Position numbers and translations under genes: made by a program. A stretch of 64,000 nucleotides of DNA from Toxoplasma gondii ME49. Taxonomy: Eukaryota; Apicomplexa; Conoidasida; Eucoccidiorida; Sarcocystidae. A model generated the notes under the pieces. That model was not told where the DNA came from, did not search any database, and was given only the letters and a program-made list of their open reading frames with translations. The DNA is taken from NCBI RefSeq assembly GCF_000006565.2, contig NC_031472.1, positions 2,598,227 to 2,662,226 of the forward strand, written 5' to 3'. Positions 46,801-57,766 of the stretch are shown here, one piece after another. How positions within the stretch are numbered: position 1 is the first letter of the stretch; each line of letters starts with the position of its first letter.

Positions 46801-49800
46801 TGCGTCGCCTCCGAGGGAGGAGAGCACACGCGGCAAGACAAGGAAGAGTACAGACGAGAAAGAACGGCCACAAGCAACTCGAGCGGAGATTGTCAGCTTC
46901 ATTCAATCAGAGGGGCGAGCTGCGCCCCAGAAAACGGAAGAGAGCCCCCCTCCCTCGGAGAGCCGCGCCGCTCACGAAAGGGTGTCTCTCTATGAGGAGG
47001 CAAAGAAGGATTCGAAAAGAGATGCAGACCAACTGAACCTGAGACCCAACTCGTCTCAGTTGATTTCCTTTTGTGTCTCTGACGAAGAATCCGCTGGTAA
47101 AGAGGACAGGGGAGAGACGCAAATCCCAACTGGTCCCAGAAGCCCTGCCGGACGAGGCTCCCAAAAGTTGCCTGCAGAGAAGGGACAGATGTATCGAGTC
47201 AGGGAGCGAGCCTCGAAAGAAGGAAATAAGCTTCCGTCAGATCACCTGGCTTCGTGTTCGAGTGTCTCTGGCTGTGACGACCCCGATGGACCCCTCCGAA
47301 TCTCGGCGCTGCTCAATTCTCTCTCACAGTCGTTTGGTGAGGCGGCAGCCGCGGGGACTGTCTCTAGTACCCCAGCCCCGAAGGAGACGAACTTCGGGGA
47401 GTCTTCTCGCAGTCGCAGATTATCCCCCAGCGACGCGGCCCAACACAGTGAAGGGCTGCAAGCAAGGTCCCAGGAACGCGACAAGCAAGAGAAGACGAAC
47501 TCGATGGCGAGGACGCGAAGAAAAGAAAACTCCCCTAGAATGATATCTGAATCGTTCAGACTGAAGACAAACGACTTGCAGAGAGAGTGTATCAACCGCC
47601 ATGACACAATCCCGCCACCCGGCGGAGAAGTGTCAGAATCGTCAGCGTCGAGAGAGCGGGGTGAAGGAACCTTGGGGGAGGGTGTAGGAGACAAACCTCA
47701 CCTGAGAACAGAAACGCCACTGTCCGTTTCCTTCGCCCCATTTCTTCGCGAAGAGAAGGAACTAAGTAAAGAACAAGTGTGTCTCGAAAATATTCCAGAC
47801 GCCGTGGAGAGAGAAAAAGGACTCGCTGCACGCGCGTCGAAGACGCACGATGTTTCTCTCCTTCCGCAGGCGCGTTGTCCGAGTGCACCAGGGGCTGAAT
47901 CTGAAGAGACACACCAGGAGGGAGACTTGGGATCGACGCTGTCGGCGCAACTCGCCGACATCCAGCAACTGCAGAGTCTCTTGGCGGAGGCAGATGCCCT
48001 AGAAAGGTCGCATGCGTCCCTTCTTCTGAGGGGCGACAACGGCGGTGCCTGTGAAGGGTCGGGGCCTCGAGCCGAAGGGGGAAAGGGGGTGAAGGAAACC
48101 GACCTACACGAGCCACGAGAAGAGGAAGCAGAGCCCAGAAATCGGGGAGCGGCGCGCAATGCACTGAATCAAGTTACTATGCAGAAATGCCCAGAAGGAA
48201 GACAAGGATCGCCTGTCGAGGCCCGCGGAGAAGATTCCTCTTGTGCGGACGGTCCATTGCCTGCTGAATCGCGGCAAGATGGGAACAGCGACAGTGGCTC
48301 TTTTTCTGAAAAGGCTGCGGAATCAACAAGTCTAATTCAAGAAGCGAAGGGAGACGAAGCGGGGGGACAGCGAGGCGAGAGTGAATTGGGGGAACAAGAG
48401 AGAGAACAAGAAAGCACGAGCGACGAGTCTCGGTTGGACCGTCAGGCCATTCCACAAAATGTCGCTCTCGCACAAGTTGAAGAAGCGAGAAGTTTTCGTG
48501 TAGACGAGAACCAGAGGAAAGAAGAGAAACTTTTGCCGGAGGCTGAAAGCTGCTTGAAAGCCGGAGACGCCTTTGCTCGAATGGGCGCACCTGGCTCGAG
48601 TGAGGGCAGGAGCCGCACGGACCAAATCGCGTTGCACGAGCGGCCCGTACAACAAAGAGAGGGCAGTGAAGAGAAACACAAGGAAGGAGTAGGCGTTCTG
48701 GAGAGCCAGGGACCGGGCTCAACCTTGTCTGATGTCTCCCACTCCGGCACTCTGCGCCGTGGTGTGGCGCCTCGTGACCGAGGTACTCCCGCTGACGGAT
48801 GCGAAGGCGAGGAGAGACAGCAACAGACGGAGAAACAAGTGGTGCTACCCGAGGGCGACTCAATCGCCCCTGCAAACGGTCAGGTTGGGTCCTTCCTCAA
48901 TGAGGCTGTGCACGAAGAGCAACATCTGCCTTTGGCGGCGACCGAGATGGTCACGAGCTGCGTAACTGGCAGACAGAATCTTCCAGGAGACAGAGAGAGC
49001 GCCGTCATAGAGCAGATAGCAGAGAGTTATTCACATTTGTCTAACGCCACGAGCCTTGTAGAGACAGATCCGACAAAGCCCAAGAACCCGGCTGTGGCTG
49101 CGGGTGCTGCATGCAAAAGTGTGGAAGCGAATTCGACCGGGGCGTCTGGTACGAGTTTCCAAGCTGTCCAGCGTGTACAGATGTCTCAATCGGAAATCGA
49201 GAAGAGGGAGCAACCGCGAGAACAAGACGAAGCAAAAGAGACAAGTGGGAAAGAAGCGCGCGAAAGAAATGACTGCGATGCAGGTAGACACAGGGGTGAG
49301 GCGCACAGGGCGGCTCCTCCGCACTCGTCGCTCTTACCCATGCTCACGAATCTTCTTCAGAAGCAACAGCCCCTTCTCAAGACTCTACTGGACCATTTAC
49401 AGCAAAATCAGGACACAAGTAACTCCACAGATGCAAAGGCTATGCCAGCCGCTGCTGGCCACACAGCTGACGTTCGGAAGTTCCGAGGAGACTCGTCTGG
49501 AAGGATCCAGAAATGCACGCAGGCCAAGCCATCGAATGCTCACGAGCAGACCCTGATTCTGCAGGATCGCGGGGTTCCCCACACTCTCAGCCTGAGAAAG
49601 AACACCCGAGCGCTTCAGCTGACTTACCCTTCTCTCTTCGTCATGCAGTCGCCGCCCTCAGGGGTGTGCATCCACCTTGGAGGGGCCGCTGGAGAAGCCT
49701 CTCTCAGGGAGCACGCTTACTGTGAAGAAGAGCGAAACTGTCAGAGCGGAGTCGCAGAGAAAGATAGAAGCCTGGTTTCTGCACTGACTCACCAGAGGGT

Positions 49801-50809
49801 GCAAGAAGTTGCAGACGGAAGGGCACGAGACAATCCGGCCGTAAAGAGCGCTTATGCCAAAAAGCAAGAAACACAAAGTTTTCACGTGAAAAATGGAAAT
49901 GGATCGCATCTCACGACAGTGACAGCGCTGGAAGAGCCGAGGAACACAATGCTAGGGAAGGGAAGAAAAGACGCAGTGGAGAAAGAGGAACCACAAAACA
50001 TTCGGGAATCGCGGGAGATACATTGTGTGTCGCTCGACAGAGAGCTGGATGAAGGACAGTCGTTTGGCAAGGAACTTGCCTCCGACGAAAACACTAAATC
50101 TGAGCAAAGTGATACGGAGGGTGAGGAGGCACCGATGCAAATGACAGAGCTTGAGCATCTCCTTCAGTGCATTGGAGCTCTACAAAGCCTAGTGAGCTCT
50201 GGAGTGTTGAAGAAGAACGGGCGGGCGAGGAAATCTGAGTTCAGCGAGTGCGATGAATCACGTCACAGAGAGACAGACGATCACGATTGTTACACGCCGT
50301 TGCCCCGATTCATCTTTGATTTTGAAGGAGGGGGGCGGGAACAGAAAATCCATGTTTTTGGTGGGGGAAAGAGCTTAGAAAAACAGGGTGTTGGCAAAAT
50401 GCCAAGGCCAGCCCAGGGAGTCTTGAGAGCCAGAGAAGCAAGCAGCCCCCCCACGGTGGAGCGTCGAAAGTGGGAATCCGAAGATCTTTTTTCGGATAGG
50501 GAAGATAATCGCCTAGAAGCCTTTCTGGAAGCGAGAAGAGTGAACCTTGACAGAGATCTTGGTTTCAATCTTCTGTTTTCGGGGATGGCACACGACACAG
50601 ACGTTGAAGAGAGAGAGCTCATGGAAATCCTTCGTCTAGTGAAGCGATCCGGGAAGGGAAGGAACACGAACAGTTGGAACCACAATTTTGGGTACGAACA
50701 ATGCAGCCAGGATCGCTGGTACTCTTGGGGGGGAGAAGAAACGTACCGTGAGCAAAGACGGAGACTCCACGAGTTCGTGCAGCGAGAGCTACACGGTGAA
50801 GAGGACTAA
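40894..50809 (+). CDS. Large low-complexity protein of unknown function, 2865 residues, 3 exons
   Basis: Exons 40894-41726 (ending ACAG|GTAAGA), 42290-44789 (acceptor GTACAG, donor GAG|GTGAGA) and 45545-50809 (acceptor CTGTCAG). Phases 2 and 0 agree and the sum is 8598 bases. The ATG at 40894 follows a C/T-rich leader. I do not recognise the protein. Most of it is Ser, Arg, Glu and Gln-rich and probably disordered. Two short Gln/Glu/Arg coiled-coil helices are visible near residues 83-125 and 480-510, both of the LLQEEQRQRE type. A dense Ser tract opens exon 3. Two stretches look more ordered: one around LRKNTRALQLTYPSLFVMQ (nt 49,590-49,660) and the last 150 residues, with ARRVNLDRDLGFNLLFSG and a Trp/Tyr-rich end. 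No signal peptide or membrane segment is seen. Confidence 0.8.
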
Positions 50810-51211
50810 ACGAGCGCAGAGCACGACGCTGAAGGGGAAACAACTTTACAAAGTTGAGACGTCACAAGTGTCGCTTGTGGCACTCGTAGGGGGAGAGGTC
50901 GACAGTGCCCGCCTCAGCAGAAAAGAGGTGTGACTCAAGAAGGGGTTTCCACAGGTTTTCTACAGGAGAGGACGAGTTCTCGTGTTTTTGATTGAATACT
51001 CGAGTTAAATCTATTTGCATATGTGGGTGTGTATGTACGTGCAAATATACATCCATGTTTATTTTTCTGTACAGGCGGACTTGCTTCCCAGTGGTGTCTT
51101 ATCCTTAGCGCCCACGATGTAGATCACGTTGCTAGTATTAGAGGATCATGATTTCCCTATCGCACCATCACGTCGTGCCAGCTGAGGGTGTAACAAGAGG
51201 TTCACGGGGAA
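50810..51211. other. Intergenic, 3' UTR side
   Basis: A 0.4-kb stretch between convergent plus and minus coding segments, AT-rich after 50980, with no open frame of note. Confidence 0.5.
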
Positions 51212-51400
51212 TCACGCAGTTTTGTGCAGATGTCTCAGCTGCCTTCTAAAGACTTTTTCCTTAATATTTTCAAGGTTGTGCCTTGTTTGAGCAACCTTTT
51301 TTCGCAGTTCCAAACTCGCTACAATATGATTTTTTGCAGCATGGTAGTCGCTTGCGGAATCCTTGTTATTCGAAGTGAGTGGAGTTCTGTGCTTCGCTGA
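51212..51400 (-). CDS. Candidate terminal exon of an unresolved minus-strand gene
   Basis: The minus frame ending at 51212 with TGA encodes 62 residues after a possible acceptor (CTTTTCTCTTGTGAAAAAGAACAG|TC). The end is a basic amphipathic helix (ELRKKVAQTRHNLENIKEK), like the tail of a coiled-coil protein. Upstream exons are not identified: the SERF-like gene further right has its own stop. If unspliced, the frame extends to an ATG at 51622 for 136 residues, but the upstream part looks non-coding. Confidence 0.3.
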   Translation of the reverse strand, partial: SAKHRTPLTSNNKDSASDYHAAKNHIVASLELRKKVAQTRHNLENIKEKVFRRQLRHLHKTA

Positions 51401-52327
51401 CTGTTCTTTTTCACAAGAGAAAAGACATCTGCCACAAGCCTCATGAGATCGTCCAGAATCAGGAGCTACGGTATACTCGCTGCTGACACACGACACTCCT
51501 CGCACGAGCAGTTCACAGTAGGGGGTGCAGCCTAAGGCAAATTTACTTTGTACTACTGCAAATGGAGTGTTTCCTTTATGAAGAAACCAGGAAGACGACT
51601 GCTTGGTGCAATTCGTCTTCAAGGTATACCCACTGAAATATCACCCGGTAGAAGCACGAGGACACTACCAGCAAAGCACACTTGTTCGTAAGATAGTTCT
51701 CGCGGTTACTACTCATCATCCGCGTGCTGCCCACAGGCACGTGCATGCTTAAACATATATAAGACGTTTACTATGGTACTGCTGATGTGGACATGGACAC
51801 GCTGGTATACGCACTTGCCGGACAGAAATATTACTTCAGTGTGCAGTCTCTTCCCCATAATCATTCAAGTAAAAATTAAAGTCCGAAAAGGGAGGACAAC
51901 GCGCTTGATTGCCACGAGCCTCAGTAATAAGTGGGGATTGCATTGCAGCAACATTGTCGTGTGTCTGTTGTGAACACGTCTTCGACACAAACTACCACGA
52001 ACAAGCAGAGCGCATCCAGAGTGCCGACCACGAGAGCCCGAGCTGCATACTCGCAAACATAGCTTCACACTCAACGGATAACCACGGAGGAAAATGACAG
52101 AGCGTATATTCATGTATATAAAAGATATTCATGAACACGGAAAAAATGCCATTTGCATTTGCCGCATGCTGCAGCAAAACCAATTATCCGTGAACATTGC
52201 TCTCCGAGATCTTCTCCATTCGTCACGGCTCCGCAGCATCCTTTTCCAGTTTTGTCCTTCCCTTTCTTCTTCTTCGCTTCATCATTTGTCGCTGAAGTGC
52301 TCTCAACTTCCGGTTCTCACGCAGTGT

Positions 52328-52558
52328 TTAGGTTTCCCACTTAGGAAAGCAGTCTTTGAAAACATTCTTTGGGTGCCGACTTTCCACATGCTGGTCTAGC
52401 GTCGGCTTTTTCACCGTACACATGAAACTCTGCTTGCAAATGTCGCAGACCACAGACAGATTTTTATCGGCGTCTTTAATCGTAGAGTTTTTGACCGCCT
52501 TCTGGTTCCTCCTCTGCGCGCGTTCGCGGTCCACGTCGCGCTGGTTTCCGCGTGTCAT
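52328..52558 (-). CDS. Small SERF/4F5-like C2H2 zinc-finger protein, 76 residues
   Basis: A complete single-exon frame on the minus strand. The first 20 residues, MTRGNQRDVDRERAQRRNQ, match the 4F5/SERF N-terminus, which is short, highly charged and found throughout eukaryotes. The second half holds one zinc finger: CDIC, then 16 residues, then HVESRH, followed by PKNVFKDCFP, as in the plant At2g23090 group and in ZNF706. SERF proteins bind nucleic acids and affect protein aggregation; the finger family is small, and its role in parasites is unknown. The intact start, zinc ligands and stop make this a strong call for a short gene. The ATG is the only one in frame. Confidence 0.85.
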   Translation of the reverse strand: MTRGNQRDVDRERAQRRNQKAVKNSTIKDADKNLSVVCDICKQSFMCTVKKPTLDQHVESRHPKNVFKDCFPKWET

Positions 52559-54531
52559 TTGGGGAAGCAGAAGTTACGGAGCCCAAAAGAATTCAGCAGG
52601 GAAGAGACCCACCGAAACTGTTCGCATCTACTTGAGCAACAAACAGACACCACCGGCCTTCTTGAGACTACTCGACGAAGCGCTTGAACCCAGCGCCTGT
52701 TGTGTTCGGCAACCAGATGCAACAGGTGGAGCTGCGGCAAGATGTCACGGAGCGGAAAAGTTGGGAGAACAACACGCATACGCGGAAGAGTAGTGAAAGT
52801 CCGAAAAATAAACAAGGAAACTAGAAGAAAACGAGGAAACTGGGCGGTGAAAATGTTTGAAAGTGCATGCAACAGGGAAAGGGAAGAGAACCGGGGCGCA
52901 GGGCAGCGGGTGTACCATGCAATAGGTCCGGATCGTTGGAGATGACAACAGCGACATGGAGAACTCGGGGTTACCGATGTCTTTGTTTTTATGGAAAAAA
53001 TTCTGATACATCAAAATCCTGTACAAGAGAAACTGTGTAGTGGATTTCCACAGAGATGCGCGAACAGAGGGGTTCATCGAGTCAAAGATGTCGTTTGTCG
53101 TCCCCACGCTGGAAAGGGGAGTCCGCATTGGGACGGACAGGGTGACACGCGATACTTGCCGACTCTTCGAAACCAAAAAGGTCTTGACCAGTGTCTGGGG
53201 AGAGGAAATTTCGTAAAATCAGACACTTGATGACATGGGCGTCTCTAGCCGTCGGACATTTGCAGTGAGGTCGCCCCTTTCGAGGGACTTTGTGTTTCGT
53301 TTGTCTCCATGGCGCAACTATAGAATTACACGAATGATGGAGACGTCTGCCGAAGAACAGTGGCTCAGGGAAAGTCAGACAGTTCAAGATACGATTTCCT
53401 TTTCACGTGAAGAGCACAATATCGGTGGTTCCATGGAACAGCTGCACTGCCTACTTTTGTATGTAGCGAATGGGATGAGGCGGGAATCGTGATACTGGCG
53501 CAAGAAACAAGTACTTCTGGCGCTTCATAGTAAACGGCGGTAATTCGAAGACGTCAGTGGACAACTTGCAGTAGCAGAAACCCAGCATATGCGCCGTAAA
53601 TCACCATCAAAACGCTGACAGTCGAGGAAGAGTTCGCAAGTCAAGGGAAGGAGAATCCACAGGAGACATGAACGTAACGAAGAAGAAAAGAAGGGGAACG
53701 TTCATTCCAGACCGAAGGATAAACAGGAGAAAGGAGGAAACAGTATGCACAGAGGTGGAGAGGGACAAGGGTGACAATAGAAGGCGCTTTTCAACAGATT
53801 TTCTACTGAGGAGAAGCAGGCAGCAGAAAAGCACTGAAGGAGAGGACCATGAGAATTGCTGTAAGCTGCTGTGTGGGGAGAGCCTAAGTACAAGGGCGGT
53901 CATAGGTACTCCAGCACACAAACATATGAGAAGAGCTCTCCCCAATTCGAATAGTGAAGGGAGAATAACGCCGAGCTCTGTCGCGTCTCTCTTTCGGAAT
54001 GCGGAACTCAAGAAGCGAACGTGCCTGTGCGTTTTTGTTGCTGCTAGGAGCGTGTGCACCACTGTTGCTTGATTGAATTGGAATAGAGCCTGACTACAGT
54101 CACAGCAACACGGAGAGGCCCGGGAAAACTCCATACACTTCTGTTCTTCCTGCTGTCTTCCTAGCTCTCTCCGAGGGGACGATCCTCAAGCAGGCCATCC
54201 TTCACACCCAGGATAGAGGCGTTATACCATGATCTGCTCCTTGTCTGATATATAAGAGCTTCTCCCTTGCCATATTCCTCAACTAGTGCCTTCTATTTTT
54301 TGCTCGTCGGTGAACATTGAAACACTGTTTCACCGTGGTGAGAAGGATAGGCCAAATCGACATACACACGCAGCTTTCCAGTGCAGTTTTCTGTGTATCT
54401 TTCGAAGGCTCCTCAAAATCCGCACTTAAAAACTGCGGCGTGCATCCCGATAGATAACTGCTTGTATATCGTCCCTGCAGTACCGTAGCAGGTACCTATC
54501 TTCGGCTGTTCAGCAATCGAAAGTCTTGACG
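52559..54531. other. Unassigned stretch, 2 kb
   Basis: Several open frames exist: minus 52745-53176 contains an aromatic, exon-like run near RASLWKSTTQFLLYRILMYQ, and plus 53668-54072 is Lys/Arg-rich. No set of them can be joined with agreeing splice sites and none resembles a known family. It should hold the promoter of the SERF-like gene. Confidence 0.4.
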
Positions 54532-55726
54532 TCACACAGCATGGCTGGACAGCCGAATTTTGGGGGGATCTCGCCATCTCTTGCGGAAGCTTTGAATTGT
54601 TCGAGTACGCTTGCAAGAAAACGCATTTAGAAACTTTGTCGCAGCAGTCAATAGCTTGTCATAATCTTGAAGAGCCCATCCCCTCGACCCCCCCACAAAC
54701 AGACACCATTGACAGCTACGAGAGCTGTGCCTTGCCGCTGGTGGGAAGTTTCTTGGCAGCCTTTTGCCCAGATCGGTTTTTGTGTTCAGAAACTGCGTCA
54801 GCAAGGGCATCTCTAGTGAAATATATATGTGATCCGCCACGTAAAGTGATCTTTGGACAAAAAAGTCCTTACCACTCTTCCTTAACGTTCTACGCTACCA
54901 GTCTTTTTTCCTGGCTAACGAACCCCCATGCGCGGCTGGTGTGCGGCTGGCTAGCATGCACGGTAACTTGCTGAAGCGCGGAAAAGTACTATCATTGTTT
55001 CTGCATTTTCAGCGAACAGTTCCCATAACAGCTTTAGGACACATACCTGTCCCTTTCACTTGTTGTGTGCCTGTGTGCACGGATAAAGGTGCGAGACTCT
55101 GTGGACTTCTTCGCAAAGGAATAGGCGGCAAAGCGGCCTCGCAGCCGGTCCACGTGCTCTCGTAACAAATCGAGTTCCGTTTCTGGTGGCATCTTAACCA
55201 TTTACAATCTTATATCTACATTTCGTCACTATCTTCTTGGAGTGTAGTCTTCAGAGGGAAACACACTATGGGCTCTTTTTTTTATTAAATGACCTACCGT
55301 GTCTGCGGTGAATTTCGTGTGACCGGGATTCTACAGGTCTCTTTGCGGTGTCTTTTGCCCACCACGATTCTGCTGGTCCCGGGCGCGGCTTGCGTCCGCT
55401 GCACCGTATTTCCTTCCGTTTCTCCCGTCTTGTTAGTTGTGGTTTCATAGTAGTGCAAACACGATATTGTGAAGGCTCCGCAGCGACTTGCCCGGCTTGC
55501 TGGCGATCCACAAGGTCGACCCGGAGTGGTGTTGGAACAATCCCGACGCACAAATAAGGAAGCGCCTCTGCTTCCGTTGTTGCCGGAGGGTTTCAGATTT
55601 GTGCACCAATTCTGCATATTGCTCCTGTCTGTTTCGTTTCCATTGTAGCCTCTCTCGTTTTTTTCGATGAAGGACATCCTGTTGCGGCCAGCCCTGACTC
55701 GTCGGGCCCTGCGTTTTCTTCTTCAT
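54532..55726 (-). CDS. Candidate spliced minus-strand gene, exons unresolved
   Basis: Two segments look coding. A first exon could start at the ATG at 55726 (MKKKTQGPTSQGWP) and continue as a very basic helix with RKKRERLQWKRNRQEQY to a donor near 55552. A last exon (about 54685-54532, after CTCTTCAAG) reads DYDKLLTAATKFLNAFSCKR and ends RLSSHAV with TGA. A middle segment near 55298-55398 is bounded by CAG and GTAGGT, but its phase does not match the first donor I chose. The start lies only about 210 bases from the divergent ATG at 55938, so a shared promoter is possible. The family is not recognised. Confidence 0.25.
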
Positions 55727-55937
55727 CCACGTCTTTTCTTCGATCTTACGTTGCTCTAATTGCCTCACCAGTCGCTACGCATTTGGTACCATTTCATCGC
55801 CTCTCCCTCTCAATTTCAGGGTTTGCCTTGGATCTTGTCAAGATATCACACTGCATTTTCGCGAAAGATTTTTTATAAAGATCTCCCGAATCTTCAGGCT
55901 TTTTCGATTCTTCCCTCTCCACGTCCACCAAAGAAAG

Positions 55938-57709
55938 ATGAGCCGCCGCGTAGAGCGGTTGAGGAGGGGTGAAGGTCTCTTGTCCTTTGGTGGTAAGTCA
56001 ACAGCACCGCCGGTCCTGCCTAACTGAACCAGTCATCTAGACAACACGGAAGAGTCCTCGCAGGTTCACCAGTAGGTGGATACTCGCACGCGAATATCTC
56101 TCTATGCACGTTCATGCCCGCTTCTCTCCAAAAACAATCGTATTCTTACATTGAGATTTGTGCGGTGATTTGGATGTCGATGTTGAGATGCTTCCACGTA
56201 CACGTGAACTTGTCTGTTCCTACATCTGAACAGTTCCCTTTCGTAGTAGTGCGTCGGTTTTTTCGTTTCGCGCCTGTATCGTGTTCCGGCATCCACCTCT
56301 AACCTACGGCACCGTCTCATGTCCGCGTTCTTGTCCTCTGTGTGCTGCGCTTTTTTGGCCTGTCTTTTCGCAGTTGTTCACGATTCACTTGCAGTTCTGG
56401 GACCGACAGTCCCCGGAGTGGACGACCCAAAGAATGCAAGTGCGTCGAGGGCGAGACTTTGCTTGAGCTGGGCACAGTGGGCCCCATTCCTTCGTTGACC
56501 TGCATTTCGACCTGTTGCATACATCTATTCGATATCGCCGTCACTGAGAATCCTTGCTTCCTCGTAGGACCTCTCTGATAAATTCTCACCTATCTCCTCT
56601 CTGTGTGTCCTAGTCTATCCATGTGCATGTATCATTGAGTGAGCGCCTCTCTACACATGAGCGCATATGTCCGCTGACGTTTCTGCTTCCATTTTTGAGG
56701 AAAAGCGCCCCTCCCAAACCTGTGCCCATGTGATTCCATGCTTGCCTGTTTAGATCTCTGTTTATCTACGTGTTGCTCATCTCACCTTTGTAGGATCCTA
56801 CTGGCTTACCGCCTCCCGCTGTATGAACACGCGCTGCTGCCTGTGCCTCTCTGTGGACAAGTTACCTCTGTCGTTTTTGACTTCTTGTTGTGTGTCAAAC
56901 AGCCCCAAGCAAATGTTCAGAGTGGTTGACCCAGTCCGAGCTGCAGAGGGCGCCCGTGCCCCGCACCTCGCGGTGGTTGCCTGTCACGACCTCGAGCGCA
57001 GATCGGTTTGACCGTCTCCGGGACATCTCTCTCAAGAATGGTACGAAGCGAGGAAGATCGAGACAAAATGCGGCAGATTTGCCGTGCCTTATTGCAAGCA
57101 GCGAGGAAAGATGAGTGAGGTTGGTCCGCATTGCTCTGCGATCTAAAATAATGCGAACAGCAGGTTTAGATACCGCTGCGTTATTCTCAAAGGGCAACCT
57201 ACTTAAAGACATCTCGCTTTGCTTCCGAAGGATGCAACGACGAACCGACTTGCACTGACAGTGTTGTTTTTCTTCCTCAACGTGTCGCGAAAGAAGAAGA
57301 GCGAAGGGCATTTGGCAGTCACTTTAAGTCGCTTCGCTCGCAACTGGATTCAAAAGACGGAGTCGAGGCGTCTGGAGTTTTTGACGTCGAAGTGTCTACA
57401 TTGTAAAATTGAGTGAGGCTCGAAGCTGACGAGAAATGGGCTTGAATGGAATTGGTCCAGAACTCAAGCCTGTTTATGTGAGTGTTTATACCATGTTTCC
57501 GGCCGGTCCGATGTCCTTGTAGAGGCGGATGAAGAGCAGCTGATCCCCGGAGTGAAATTGCGACTTAAAGACCCTGGTAAACGAGAAAGCTCCTGCCAGG
57601 ACGATGAGCCAGATGCCTGGCATCCCGCGTCACCTTCGCTCATATGGTACGAGAGCAACGCTCATGTATTGTGCCTTGCAGGATGTACAGAAGCACACAT
57701 ATATGTATG

Positions 57710-57766
<57 letters not shown>

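Noticed and set aside
53668..54072. Plus-strand frame of 134 codons, Lys/Arg-rich
   Set aside because: No family resemblance, no partner exon and composition typical of a purine-rich non-coding strand.
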